DNA of 64,000 bases from Thiothrix lacustris DSM 21227 (GTDB lineage: Bacteria; Pseudomonadota; Gammaproteobacteria; Thiotrichales; Thiotrichaceae): contig NZ_JHYQ01000019.1 in assembly GCF_000621325.1 (NCBI RefSeq), positions 33,605-97,604 of the forward strand. Reading direction: 5' to 3'. Below are positions 29,794 to 38,399 of the stretch, piece by piece; the stretch's first letter is position 1, and each line of letters opens with the position of its first letter. The notes beneath the pieces are model-generated. The model saw only the letters and a program-made list of their open reading frames with translations. It had not been told where the DNA came from and ran no database searches. Position numbers and translations under genes: made by a program.

Positions 29794-29904
29794 ATCCACA
29801 TACCTCTAAAATACTTATGTGTATTAGAGGATAAAGGAATAGCGCCCCCCTGACAAGATCGGGAGGGGTGGATGAATTCACGCAGTCTTAGTTTGTTGGC
29901 TGGA

Positions 29905-29997
29905 TTAAGCGAATACGACTGAGAAGAAGCTGAACCATGCAAACAGAATCAGTGCAATAACAATGGCAGCCGGTAAACCATAATCAAAACTAAACAT
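29905..29997 (-). CDS. 30-residue single-helix membrane protein B
   Basis: This ORF reads MFSFDYGLPAAIVIALILFA and ends with SVVFA. It has AAGGA seven to eight bases before the ATG. It shares MFSxDxGLP and FAWFSFxSV with protein A and differs mainly in the hydrophobic core, the pattern of two diverged paralogues under selection. The intergenic 111 bases hold a GC-rich imperfect hairpin (around 29847-29870) but no other ORF that I can support. Confidence 0.75.
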   Translation of the reverse strand: MFSFDYGLPAAIVIALILFAWFSFFSVVFA

Positions 29998-30103
29998 GGG
30001 TATATCCTTTCAGGTGTCTCAATAATCAATGTAGCCAGTGTGCCTGAAGCCCGTTTGTTGAAACTTGATATGGCTCAATAATTTGGGTTGGTCATGACAA
30101 CTC

Positions 30104-30119
30104 CATGAAAGATTTCATG
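30104..30119. promoter_or_regulatory. Perfect inverted repeat, possible operator
   Basis: CATGAAA and TTTCATG face each other across GA in the 153-base gap between protein B and the divergent HNH gene. Its position 32 bases before the HNH start suits a repressor site; no cognate regulator is evident. Confidence 0.35.
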
Positions 30120-30150
30120 AATACTTGATTTATGTCAGGAATCTGCAATC

Positions 30151-30753
30151 ATGTTCGTCATGATCAGCTTGAACCAACTAATCCTGCGAACTGATGTCAG
30201 TGGGATGCCGTTGGAATGGATACATTTCCAGACGGCAGTCAAACTTTACTATTCTGATCAGGTGGCTTACACCTGCGGGTCTCCCATGCTCTCGATTCGT
30301 GGTGGTATCAATGCCGTCACGGGGCGAGTCAGTCGAATTGAGCTAAATTCCATCATTGCCACCCATGGCAGCAAGCAAAAATTGCATCAACACTATGTAC
30401 CACCGTTGGGTAATTCCTTGTTATTTCGGCGTGATGATCATATTTGTTTGTATTGTGGTGAACATTTTCAGGAAAAGGATTTGTCACGTGACCATGTTCA
30501 TCCGCAAGTGCTTGGCGGGCGTGATGTGTGGACTAATGTGGTGACAGCCTGTAAACATTGCAATAGTCGTAAGGGCGGGCGTACTCCCGAGCAGGCGCAC
30601 ATGCCGTTGCTTGCTATTCCGTTCCAGCCTACGTATGCAGAATACATTTTTCTACAAGGGCGTAATATTCTCGCCGATCAAATGGAATTCTTGAGTGCTC
30701 ACTTTCCACGTAGCAGCAAATTACGTGATCGTGGACGTTCGCCGGTATCTTAA
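30151..30753 (+). CDS. HNH endonuclease-family protein
   Basis: The 200-residue product has an N-terminal region (LRTDVSGMPLEWIHFQTAVK) typical of a widespread family of stand-alone HNH proteins, then CLYCGEHF, DLSRDHVHPQVLGGRDVWTN and ACKHCNSRKGGRTPEQA. These give the two CxxC zinc ligands and the HxH/N catalytic core. Members are common as single genes in bacteria and are not obviously mobile. Starts at 30151 and 30160 are both possible. It may act in DNA repair or defence; the substrate is unknown. Confidence 0.85.
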   Translation: MFVMISLNQLILRTDVSGMPLEWIHFQTAVKLYYSDQVAYTCGSPMLSIRGGINAVTGRVSRIELNSIIATHGSKQKLHQHYVPPLGNSLLFRRDDHICLYCGEHFQEKDLSRDHVHPQVLGGRDVWTNVVTACKHCNSRKGGRTPEQAHMPLLAIPFQPTYAEYIFLQGRNILADQMEFLSAHFPRSSKLRDRGRSPVS

Positions 30754-30811
30754 TTCGGTTGAGACAGGGATTCTTGCCTATAGTTAAAGCATGTTCATTA
30801 AGGAGTTCCTT

Positions 30812-31597
30812 ATGCCTGAGTCGAATTCGTTCTGGAGTTGGTTATTGTCGTTGTTTCGTGGAAGTAGTTCAGCGCCGACTCCCGCGCCAGTTCCTGCCCC
30901 GATCCCAGCACCAGCGCCAGTTCCGCGACCTGTGCCAGCCCCCGTACCTGTACCAGCTCCCGCTCCGCCTGTTTTACCGACTGCGCCTGAACGGGAAGCG
31001 GTGACTGATGAGTTAAGTGCCGCCCCACCATTACCCCCGCCGCCATCCGTTGTACCTACTCCGCCACACGAAAGTGGTACGTTGATACAAGCGTTGCCGA
31101 CAGAGGGGATTAACTTAGGATTCCGTCGTATTTGGAATAATCACCCGACGGTGGCTACTGGGCAGACGTTCGTGTGCCTCGATGCGGACGGCAATCCTAA
31201 TTTTGGTAATCAGTGTGCCATTTTGATGGGGACTTGCTTGTTACGTAGCAATTTATTGCAAGGCTATGACAAGACAACCTGTTGGTATAGTGGACATGCA
31301 GGGCATACGTTGCGAGCACGTGAAGTATCTGACTGGATGCGCCGCCACCCTGAACGCTTTGGGTCGGTTGAAGTACGTAGTAATGTGACATGGGGAGCCT
31401 TCAAAGGGCGTACTGGATTTATTTGTTTCCAAAACTTCTGGGGTGAAAATAATCAAGGCGATCATATTGATCTGTGGGATGGTACTGGAATCTTGATGCG
31501 TGAAAAGTACCCGAATTGGGAGGGGCCAGCTTTGGCAGATGGTTCATTAGATTATTTTGAGCGTTCTGAGGAGGTTTGGTTTTGGCCTGTCCATTAA
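30812..31597 (+). CDS. Tae4-like peptidoglycan amidase, probable T6SS effector
   Basis: From ATG 30812 (AGGAG upstream) the product has 261 residues. Residues 1-20 are ordinary; a Pro/Ala/Val-rich tract of about 75 residues (PAPVPAPIPAPAPVPRPVPA and on) leads to a C-terminal domain with FGNQCAIL (Cys135) and QGDHIDLWDG (His218, Asp220/Asp223). This Cys...His-Ile-Asp-Leu-Trp layout is that of the Tae4 amidases, which cut the D-Glu-mDAP bond of peptidoglycan. There is no signal peptide, as expected for a T6SS substrate. No T6SS genes are in the window. A lipoprotein gene overlaps its 3' end and is likely the immunity gene. Confidence 0.8.
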   Translation: MPESNSFWSWLLSLFRGSSSAPTPAPVPAPIPAPAPVPRPVPAPVPVPAPAPPVLPTAPEREAVTDELSAAPPLPPPPSVVPTPPHESGTLIQALPTEGINLGFRRIWNNHPTVATGQTFVCLDADGNPNFGNQCAILMGTCLLRSNLLQGYDKTTCWYSGHAGHTLRAREVSDWMRRHPERFGSVEVRSNVTWGAFKGRTGFICFQNFWGENNQGDHIDLWDGTGILMREKYPNWEGPALADGSLDYFERSEEVWFWPVH

Positions 31598-32064
31598 CAC
31601 GGCTTGGCAGTGTCAGCTTATTGCTCATGGCACTGCTAGGATGTGACGCTAACAACAAGGAACCCGAACATCAGGCATTGGTTTTGCCCAAGCATTTGAA
31701 TACGCCGCATGTTTCAGATCAGGTGACAGCGGCAGGTTTGGTTCTGGTCTTGTGGGATGATGGTGGCGGTTGCAAATTGCAGGTCGGCAAGGCTAAAGCG
31801 ACCATTTGGATGAAACCCATGGCTTCTTGTTATTTCATGAAATCCCCCGGTTCGTCGCAAGTGCAGGTGTATCAGCATAACAAAACCACGTCGATTGTTG
31901 CGGTAGTGGGAACGCCTGTTAAAGGTCAGCGTTGTGGGCAAGAAGTGCAAGGTTTAGTCTTGAAGAACGGTACAGCAACTCCTTCGGCTTATGTGATGCA
32001 AGGAAGCGTCCATTGTGCTGATCAAGGTCTACAAAACTTCCAATATGATTTGTTTGCGAAGTAG
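31582..32064 (+). CDS. Lipoprotein, probable immunity protein of the Tae4-like amidase
   Basis: A TTG at 31582, seven bases after a perfect GAGGAGG, gives 160 residues; the TTG at 31576 is too close to that site. The N terminus is a lipoprotein signal with lipobox LLGC (Cys21) followed by Asp, and the rest is a small soluble domain with several cysteines (GGGCKL, ASCYF, GQRCGQE, VHCADQG). It overlaps the amidase gene by 16 bases. An envelope protein translated with a peptidoglycan amidase fits immunity in the periplasm; the sequence is not recognisable as Tai4, so the role is inferred from context. Confidence 0.7.
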   Translation: MACPLTRLGSVSLLLMALLGCDANNKEPEHQALVLPKHLNTPHVSDQVTAAGLVLVLWDDGGGCKLQVGKAKATIWMKPMASCYFMKSPGSSQVQVYQHNKTTSIVAVVGTPVKGQRCGQEVQGLVLKNGTATPSAYVMQGSVHCADQGLQNFQYDLFAK

Positions 32065-32087
32065 AATAGCCGCTCGTTGATATTTAT

Positions 32088-32666
32088 TTAATCGCCTTCC
32101 ACAACAAAACTCTCACCAAAATTGGTAGGGTAGCGGTTGCGTAGTTTGTTCTGAAGGGTTTCAGCTTGTGAGCGGGAACGGTAAGCACCAACCCGTAATT
32201 TGAACATTAATCCCCGAGGCGTGTTCAAGCTGACCAAATAGGCATCGTAGCCATCCTGTGCTAACGCATCACGCCAACCATACAGTTGTCGGGAATCGTA
32301 GCCAGCGGCGACCTGTACGGCGTAACGGTTGTTTGTGTATTGCGTGTCTTCGCGTTCGCGCACCACCGGTACGGCTTTGCGTTGACGTGCTTGAATGTAA
32401 TTATTGCTCGATGGGCTTGAATCCCATACATCGTCGTTGTAGGTAGGGTTATGTGTGCTACTGCTACTGCTGCCAATAGTCCAGTTGGTTAGGTTGGGGC
32501 TATAGTTGATGAAGGGAAGTTTGCCTGCTCGATAAAAAACCACCAATCCCACCACTATCACAACAATCAGTAGGGAATGAATGAATTTGAACACGAAACC
32601 GCGTTGTTTGACGAGAGAACTTGATGACACGCGATTTGAACTCTTCACTCCAACCTCTTTAGGCAT
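32088..32666 (-). CDS. Membrane-anchored SPOR-domain protein
   Basis: The 192-residue product has a basic cytoplasmic N terminus, one transmembrane helix (FIHSLLIVVIVVGLVVFYRA), a Ser/Asn-rich linker, and a C-terminal SPOR domain (YAVQVAAGYDSRQLYGWRDA; YLVSLNTPRGLMFKLRVGAY). SPOR domains bind denuded septal peptidoglycan, so a cell-division or envelope role is likely. It converges with the lipoprotein gene and diverges from the DUF3025 gene. Confidence 0.85.
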   Translation of the reverse strand: MPKEVGVKSSNRVSSSSLVKQRGFVFKFIHSLLIVVIVVGLVVFYRAGKLPFINYSPNLTNWTIGSSSSSTHNPTYNDDVWDSSPSSNNYIQARQRKAVPVVREREDTQYTNNRYAVQVAAGYDSRQLYGWRDALAQDGYDAYLVSLNTPRGLMFKLRVGAYRSRSQAETLQNKLRNRYPTNFGESFVVEGD

Positions 32667-32757
32667 ATTGCTACCCTATGACTATAGCCAAAAAGACGGG
32701 GATGCGTGAGGTGCATTTACGCTAAAATCTGTAGTTTATTTTACTAGCGGATACAGA

Positions 32758-33579
32758 ATGGCCTCTGAAATTTGGAATCCTCGCTTCGATACGTTGCATC
32801 CGTGTTTTGAGCAATTGCAGAATGTACGCTGTTGGGATGGCTTGGAGCATTGGCCTGCCTGTGAACAGTTGGCTGGATTCTTGCCTACTGGGTTACGCGC
32901 GCAATCTGGATTACCCATTACCTTTGTGCCACAGGATGACACGCTGCCTTTTCCTGAGCTGTATTATGAAGAACGGATTTTTCAGCATGGTATGGTGTCC
33001 ACTCGCCCCAACTGGCACGATTTTTTTAATGCTCTGATGTGGAATGTGTTTCCGCGTAGTAAGGTGATGATCAATGCACTTCATGCAGCGGACATCACTC
33101 AGTATGGTAAGCCACGTACCCCGCAACGGGATGCTTTGACTGTACTCGATGAAAGTGGAGTGCTGATTGTGGCAAGTCGCCGCAGCCTATTGCAGAGGGT
33201 GTTAGATTTCGCTTGGGATGATTTGTTCTGGCAAGAACGGGCGGCATGGGGGCGTGAAGTTGGTTGTTACATGATCGGTCATGCTACTTTGGAGAAAATG
33301 CTAACACCTTATATCGGTGTCACTGCTCATGCACTACTGGTCGAGGTTGACCCCACTTTTTTTGCCCTACCATTGGCAAAACAGCACGTTTATTTGGATG
33401 GTGTGGTCGCTGATACCTTGGTACAGGGCGAGTTGGTTTCTACCGCCAGCCTAAATCCTTTCCCGTTATTGGGTGTGCCTGAGTGGTGGGATAATGCGCA
33501 TCAAGTGTTTTACCAGAACAAGGCTTATTTCCGTGATAAAAACCGCGAACGGGCTGTGAATATTATTGCTCCTGTCTGA
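32758..33579 (+). CDS. DUF3025 family protein
   Basis: The 273-residue product has the conserved DUF3025 features: PITFVPQDDTLPFPELYYEE, RPNWHDFFNALMWNVFPRSK and LTVLDESGVLIVAS. No signal peptide or membrane segment is seen, so it is probably cytoplasmic. The function is unknown. Its 3' end overlaps the convergent VWA gene by 17 bases. Confidence 0.85.
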   Translation: MASEIWNPRFDTLHPCFEQLQNVRCWDGLEHWPACEQLAGFLPTGLRAQSGLPITFVPQDDTLPFPELYYEERIFQHGMVSTRPNWHDFFNALMWNVFPRSKVMINALHAADITQYGKPRTPQRDALTVLDESGVLIVASRRSLLQRVLDFAWDDLFWQERAAWGREVGCYMIGHATLEKMLTPYIGVTAHALLVEVDPTFFALPLAKQHVYLDGVVADTLVQGELVSTASLNPFPLLGVPEWWDNAHQVFYQNKAYFRDKNRERAVNIIAPV

Positions 33580-34714
33580 ATTGAAAGGTGTGCACCGCTT
33601 CGCTGCTTGGATTTATGTCTAGTTGAGTTTCCTGTGATTCATTGCCAAGGTTAGCTTTGATGCGATAAGTGCCAATGGGTAACGTATCGCTGACCTGTGT
33701 TTTTAATAAGTGCTCGGTAAGGTAGTCCCCCTTGGGGGAATACAGGGTGTAACTGGCTTCCACTGGTTGTTGTTGTGCATCGACTGCTGCTAGGTACAGT
33801 TTACCCATTAAACCTAGGTCAAAGTGGTGAGACAGGTTTTGCCCCGGTGCGAGTTCAAGCGTTGTTTGTTGTTTGGTCGTACGCCACAGCACGTTGACTT
33901 GATATTTTCCTGGGACTAATACCTGATTGGCTTCGGTTCGTGCGGTGAGACTTGCGACGTGTTCACCTGTATCCGTGTAAATGAGGTAACTGGCGGTGAG
34001 GTTTTTATCGCTACCACTGGCTCCGGCACTGAGCGTCAAGGTAGCAGGGGTATTGTCAGTGACAGCAGTGTTTTGCCGTGTAGCTGGGGGCGGGGCAGCA
34101 GCCGGTAGTAGTTGTTGAGCAAGTTGGCTAACCTCGCTAATCAGGGCAAATTGTCCACCCGTATTGTCGGCTAAGCAATGTAGCGGGCTAGGCTCCAGCG
34201 CGTCTCCAAACGATAAAACGTGTATTTGCATCGCTGGGTATTCTGCTTTCAGGCGAGAGGCCGTCATGCAGGGGTCTCCTTGACAGCTTTCGGGGCCATC
34301 ACTCACCAGTAAAATATTGCCTTCACCGCCCAAAAGGGCAGCGGCTTGTTCTAGCGATGCACTAATGGGGGAGCGTCCATAAGGGGCGATGCCGTTGATG
34401 TGCTGCAATAGGCTGGGAATATCTTGTTCGCCGGGTTTTGCTGCAATGCTAATGTCATGACAGTCCGATTTGTATCGATTGCCATAGGTGATTAAGCCAA
34501 TAGCAGCCTGTGCAGGTTGTTGCGCCAGCAACGTTTCCAGACCTAGGCGTGCCTGCGTGATTTTATGCGAACCATGGGTTTGCCCCCACATGCTGTTGGA
34601 GGCATCTAGCACAATCACTAGCTTGCCATTATCCGCTGCGGTGAGTGGCATGGGTAAGGTTAGCAATGCCAGAAAATAACCGATGGTGGTTATTGGGATA
34701 AAGGGTATATTCAT
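33563..34714 (-). CDS. Exported von Willebrand factor A domain protein
   Basis: The 383-residue product has a signal peptide ending near PLTAA, then a VWA domain with the metal-ion-dependent adhesion motif LDASNSMWG (DxSxS), ITYGNR and LVSDGPESCQGDPC. After a linker (PAAAPPPATRQNTAV) come two beta-rich repeats of roughly 80 residues that resemble carboxypeptidase-regulatory or surface-protein repeats (LVPGKYQVNVLWRTTKQQTT; LPIGTYRIKANLGNESQETQ). Related proteins are annotated as periplasmic VWA or DUF-type metal-dependent adhesion proteins. Partner unknown. Confidence 0.8.
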   Translation of the reverse strand: MNIPFIPITTIGYFLALLTLPMPLTAADNGKLVIVLDASNSMWGQTHGSHKITQARLGLETLLAQQPAQAAIGLITYGNRYKSDCHDISIAAKPGEQDIPSLLQHINGIAPYGRSPISASLEQAAALLGGEGNILLVSDGPESCQGDPCMTASRLKAEYPAMQIHVLSFGDALEPSPLHCLADNTGGQFALISEVSQLAQQLLPAAAPPPATRQNTAVTDNTPATLTLSAGASGSDKNLTASYLIYTDTGEHVASLTARTEANQVLVPGKYQVNVLWRTTKQQTTLELAPGQNLSHHFDLGLMGKLYLAAVDAQQQPVEASYTLYSPKGDYLTEHLLKTQVSDTLPIGTYRIKANLGNESQETQLDINPSSEAVHTFQFRQEQ

Positions 34715-34765
34715 ATTTTAAAAGGTTAGTACGCTTTATCCGTGAAATCGGGGTTTATCGGTACT

Positions 34766-34794
34766 TTGGTGCTAGATTGCGTATTTTTTACGAT
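34766..34794 (+). promoter_or_regulatory. Candidate promoter of the membrane protein gene at 34810
   Basis: TTGGTG at 34766-34771 and TACGAT at 34789-34794 are 17 bases apart. Initiation would be close to the ribosome site at 34798-34803, so a very short leader is implied. Confidence 0.35.
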
Positions 34795-34809
34795 AAAAGG
34801 AGAAATGCT

Positions 34810-35325
34810 ATGAGTGTTCAAGATGCTTTTGCCGCACCTCGTTCGGCTGTTCGTGATGTCGCTGGTGGTAGTGGTGTGCTGACTGATGCCATTATTAATG
34901 CGTTGAAAAAGACGCGTCCATGGGTACTGTTACTGGCCATTTTGGGGTTTATTGGTGCGGCGCTGATGGCCGTGATGGCTGTGCCGATGCTGCTGGGCAG
35001 CACTATGATGAGTGGTTTGGAAGGGGTTGAGGCTGAGCAACTAGGCGCGATAGCAGGTGCTGGCGTTATGATCGGCATGGGGGTAGTGTATTTGATATTC
35101 GCCGCTATCTATTTCATGGCTTCTTTGTATTTGTTGCGCTACGCAGGTTTTATCAAACAGGCTGTCAGTTCGCACAATGTGACGGATCTTGAAGCTGCTT
35201 TGAGCCAACAGGCTAGTTTCTGGAAGCTCGTGGGTATTATGGCACTGATTTTTACCATTTTTATGCTGCTTGCGATTGTGGTTGGTATTGGTAGCGCATT
35301 TTTTCTAATCGGATCTGGCATATAA
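34810..35325 (+). CDS. Three- to four-helix membrane protein, DUF5362-like
   Basis: From ATG 34810 (AAAGGAGA upstream) the product has 171 residues. Hydrophobic segments are WVLLLAILGFIGAALMAVMA, a glycine-rich IGMGVVYLIFAAIYFMASLY, and LVGIMALIFTIFMLLAIVVG. The segment LRYAGFIKQAVSSHNVTDLE with AALSQQASFWK between the last two helices matches the DUF5362-type proteins. Function unknown. It is a single gene between the VWA gene and the type II secretion operon. Confidence 0.78.
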   Translation: MSVQDAFAAPRSAVRDVAGGSGVLTDAIINALKKTRPWVLLLAILGFIGAALMAVMAVPMLLGSTMMSGLEGVEAEQLGAIAGAGVMIGMGVVYLIFAAIYFMASLYLLRYAGFIKQAVSSHNVTDLEAALSQQASFWKLVGIMALIFTIFMLLAIVVGIGSAFFLIGSGI

Positions 35326-35349
35326 ACGGTAGTATTTTTCTGACCGTTT

Positions 35350-35378
35350 GGAGGGAAACTGCTTGCATGTTTCCCCTC
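35350..35378. repeat. Inverted repeat between the membrane protein gene and gspE
   Basis: GGAGGGAAAC and GTTTCCCCTC pair with one mismatch around a nine-base loop. There is no T run after it, so it is either a weak terminator for the upstream gene or an operator before gspE. Confidence 0.5.
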
Positions 35379-35400
35379 TATCCCTAGAATGATGGCGCAT

Positions 35401-35406
35401 TATAAT
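35401..35406 (+). promoter_or_regulatory. Possible -10 box of the gsp operon
   Basis: TATAAT lies 18 bases upstream of the gspE ATG. No good -35 box is found, and the leader would be only about 10 bases, so this is tentative. Confidence 0.3.
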
Positions 35407-35423
35407 AAGAAAGATACATCATC

Positions 35424-37154
35424 ATGCAGGTTGTGACATCCCATGCTCCAGCCGCACTGTTTGGCGAAAGGCTGGTCAAACTAGGCAAACTAAAACCCGT
35501 TGATCTGGATCGTGCGTTACGTGCGCAGGCTGAAATACGCCAGCCGTTAGGCAGCGTTTTGGTTCGATTGGGGATGCTTACCGAACAAGAAGTGGCTTTT
35601 GTGCTATCACGTCATTTGAACGTGCGGATGGCTTTGAGTAAAGACTATCCCTCCCTTGCGTTAGAAAATCTTGGTATTGCCGTCAATTACATGCGTCATG
35701 CGGAAATTGTCCCGTTGCAGTCGAGTGATGAGAGCCTTGTTGTCGCAATGTCTAACCCACAGGATGCTTTTGCCCGTCAAGCGATTCGCATGGCAAGTGG
35801 TAAATTGGTTGAGCCGCTGCTAGGTTTGCCAAGCGAAATTCGCGCTAACATTGAACGCTTGTACGGTGCAGAGGCCAGCAAGAAAGACAGTGTAGGTAGC
35901 GACGACGACTTCGAGATTACTAGCCCCGACAACCATGCCGATGACGTAGAGCACCTTAAAGACATGGCGAGTGAAGCACCGGTTATTCGTCTGGTGAACC
36001 AGATCATGACCAATGCCATGACTCAACGCGCTTCCGATATTCACATCGAGCCTTTCGAGAGTCATCTCAAAGTTCGTTATCGGATTGACGGGGTGATCCA
36101 TGAAGTCGAATCCCCACCACCACAATTGACTGCTGCGATCATTTCCCGCCTCAAGTTGATGGCGCGGCTGAACATTGCGGAACGCCGTTTGCCACAAGAC
36201 GGGCGTATTCAGCTTCGCGCACAGGGCAAAGAAATCGACATGCGGGTATCCACCGTGCCCACGATGCACGGCGAAAGCGTGGTCATGCGTTTGCTGGATA
36301 AACACAGCATCAAACTCGATTTGAATACCCTCGGCTTTTCCGACGACAACTTACGTAAAGTGCAGCAACAACTGGATGCCCCGCACGGTGTTATTCTGGT
36401 CACAGGCCCCACGGGTTCAGGTAAAACCACCACGCTGTATTCTGCGCTGACCCAGTTGAATACCCCGGAAAACAAAGTACTGACCGTCGAAGACCCGGTG
36501 GAATACGAACTTGAAGGCATTAACCAGATTCAGGCCAACCCCAAAATCGGCCTCAATTTCGCCGATGCCTTACGTTCCATCGTGCGTCAGGACCCGGACG
36601 TAATCATGATCGGGGAAATGCGTGACGTGGAAACGGCGCGTATCGCCATCCAGTCCGCGCTGACCGGGCATTTGGTGTTATCCACCTTACACACTAATGA
36701 TGCGGCCAGTGGCATTACTCGCCTGATGGATATGGGGATTGAAGATTACCTGCTGACCTCTACCGTCAACGGTATTCTGGCGCAACGTCTGGTGCGGCGT
36801 TTATGCCCGCAATGCCGTGAATCCCACCCAGTATTACCCGAAATCGAACAGGAATTGGGCTTACGCCAGTACCAGCCAGAAGGTGAGATGCGTTTGTGGC
36901 ACGCCAAAGGGTGCAGTGCTTGCAACAATTCTGGCTACAAAGGGCGTAGTGCCATTCATGAAGTATTGATCATGGACGACCCCTTGCGCCGTTTGATTCT
37001 CAAGCACGAAGATGCAGGCGTCTTGCAGGAACAGGCACGTAAAGGCGGAATGCGAACCATGTACGAAGATGGTCTGATGAAAGCCCTCAAAGGCGTGACC
37101 ACGTTGGAAGAAGTGCTGCGCGTCGCGGAGGAAACCCCCAATGCCTGTGTATAG
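35424..37154 (+). CDS. gspE: Type II secretion system ATPase GspE
   Basis: GspE powers pseudopilus assembly from the cytoplasmic face. The 576-residue product has the GspE/PilB N-terminal domain (FGERLVKLGKLKPVDLDRAL), Walker A GPTGSGKTT near residue 328, Walker B region DPDVIMIGEMRD near 390, and a zinc-binding pair CPQC (about 460) and CSAC, which fits GspE rather than PilT. First gene of a tight operon gspE to gspK; its end overlaps gspF by 14 bases. Codon use is richer in G and C than in the preceding genes. Confidence 0.95.
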   Translation: MQVVTSHAPAALFGERLVKLGKLKPVDLDRALRAQAEIRQPLGSVLVRLGMLTEQEVAFVLSRHLNVRMALSKDYPSLALENLGIAVNYMRHAEIVPLQSSDESLVVAMSNPQDAFARQAIRMASGKLVEPLLGLPSEIRANIERLYGAEASKKDSVGSDDDFEITSPDNHADDVEHLKDMASEAPVIRLVNQIMTNAMTQRASDIHIEPFESHLKVRYRIDGVIHEVESPPPQLTAAIISRLKLMARLNIAERRLPQDGRIQLRAQGKEIDMRVSTVPTMHGESVVMRLLDKHSIKLDLNTLGFSDDNLRKVQQQLDAPHGVILVTGPTGSGKTTTLYSALTQLNTPENKVLTVEDPVEYELEGINQIQANPKIGLNFADALRSIVRQDPDVIMIGEMRDVETARIAIQSALTGHLVLSTLHTNDAASGITRLMDMGIEDYLLTSTVNGILAQRLVRRLCPQCRESHPVLPEIEQELGLRQYQPEGEMRLWHAKGCSACNNSGYKGRSAIHEVLIMDDPLRRLILKHEDAGVLQEQARKGGMRTMYEDGLMKALKGVTTLEEVLRVAEETPNACV

Positions 37155-38376
37155 TTATAAAGCTATCACCCCACAAGGCGTTGCCAAAGAAGGTGTCCTT
37201 GATGCTGCCAGTGAAGCCAAAGCTGCTGAAAACTTACATGCTCAAGGGCTGATGCCTATCAGCATTAGTGTAGGCAAAGCGGATGCTGGTACGGGGAAAG
37301 CCGCATCAGCGGGCAAAAAATCGGCCAAGCTATTTGCCAGTAAAGCGGTCAGTCAGCCTGATATCATGGCACTTACGCAACAAATGTCGACTATGTTGCG
37401 GGCAGGATTGCCACTCGACCGCGCGCTTGGCATTTTATTGGAAATCAGCGATAAGCAGCCAGTCATCGAATTGGTACAAGCGATTCAAAATAACGTGCGT
37501 AGTGGTAAACGCTTTGCCGATTCATTGGAAGAAAGCGGTAAATTCACTCGTTTCTACGTCAATATGGTACGTGCGGGTGAGGCAGGCGGGTCGATTGATG
37601 ATGCACTGGCACGCTTAGTCGATTACATGACACGTGCTAAAGAATTGCGTGGCACGGTCATTTCAGCGCTGATTTACCCGGCTATCCTTGCCTTCGTAGC
37701 GGTCGTGTCGATTTTTGCGTTACTTACCTTTGTGGTGCCGCAATTTTCTTCTATGTTTGCGGATATGGGGGCGGAGTTACCGACGATTACTAAAGTGGTC
37801 ATGGGGACATCCGCAACGTTACAACACTATTGGTGGGCAGTATTGCTGGGATTTTTACTGATACTGGTACTGGTGCAATACATTCTCAGCAATGAAAAAG
37901 CACGTAGTAGGCTGGATCGCAGCATGTTGAGCTGGCCTATCGTGGGAGATTTGATCGGCAAGATTGAAACTGCCCGCTTTTCGCGCAGTTTAGGTACGCT
38001 TTTGCATAATGGCGTGCCATTGCTCGGTGCGCTGAAAATGGCGAAAAATACCGTTAGTAATCGTGTCATGGCGGCAGCCGTCGAGGAATCTGCTGATAGC
38101 CTTAAGCAAGGGGAAAGCTTGACCCGTACATTATTGAGCAAAGGTGTGTTTCCGCCTTATGCCTTGCATATGCTGCGCGTCGGTGAAGAAACGGGGCGTA
38201 TGGAGGATTTGCTGCGTGAGGTTGCAGATATTTACGACGATGAAGTGAAAACCTCTGTTAAGCAGATGTTGGCGCTTCTCGAGCCGTTGTTGATCATGAT
38301 TATGGCAATAGCCATTCTGTTGATTATTGGGTCAGTCTTGTTGCCCATGATTAATATGGCAGATTTGGTGAATTAA
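37141..38376 (+). CDS. gspF: Type II secretion inner-membrane platform protein GspF
   Basis: GspF is the polytopic membrane protein that couples GspE to the pseudopilus. The 411-residue product has the start MPVYSYKAITPQG, two GspF domains (QQMSTMLRAGLPLDRALGIL; RFSRSLGTLLHNGVPLLGAL), and three long hydrophobic helices. Length is normal. The stop TAA supplies the first base of a possible upstream gspG start. Confidence 0.95.
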   Translation: MPVYSYKAITPQGVAKEGVLDAASEAKAAENLHAQGLMPISISVGKADAGTGKAASAGKKSAKLFASKAVSQPDIMALTQQMSTMLRAGLPLDRALGILLEISDKQPVIELVQAIQNNVRSGKRFADSLEESGKFTRFYVNMVRAGEAGGSIDDALARLVDYMTRAKELRGTVISALIYPAILAFVAVVSIFALLTFVVPQFSSMFADMGAELPTITKVVMGTSATLQHYWWAVLLGFLLILVLVQYILSNEKARSRLDRSMLSWPIVGDLIGKIETARFSRSLGTLLHNGVPLLGALKMAKNTVSNRVMAAAVEESADSLKQGESLTRTLLSKGVFPPYALHMLRVGEETGRMEDLLREVADIYDDEVKTSVKQMLALLEPLLIMIMAIAILLIIGSVLLPMINMADLVN

Positions 38377-38399
38377 TGAATAATAACAAGGAGTTAGGA

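Noticed and set aside
29754..29942. 62-codon minus-strand frame overlapping the two micro-proteins
   Set aside because: It lies in a different frame from both short ORFs, has no ribosome site, and its composition is non-protein-like.
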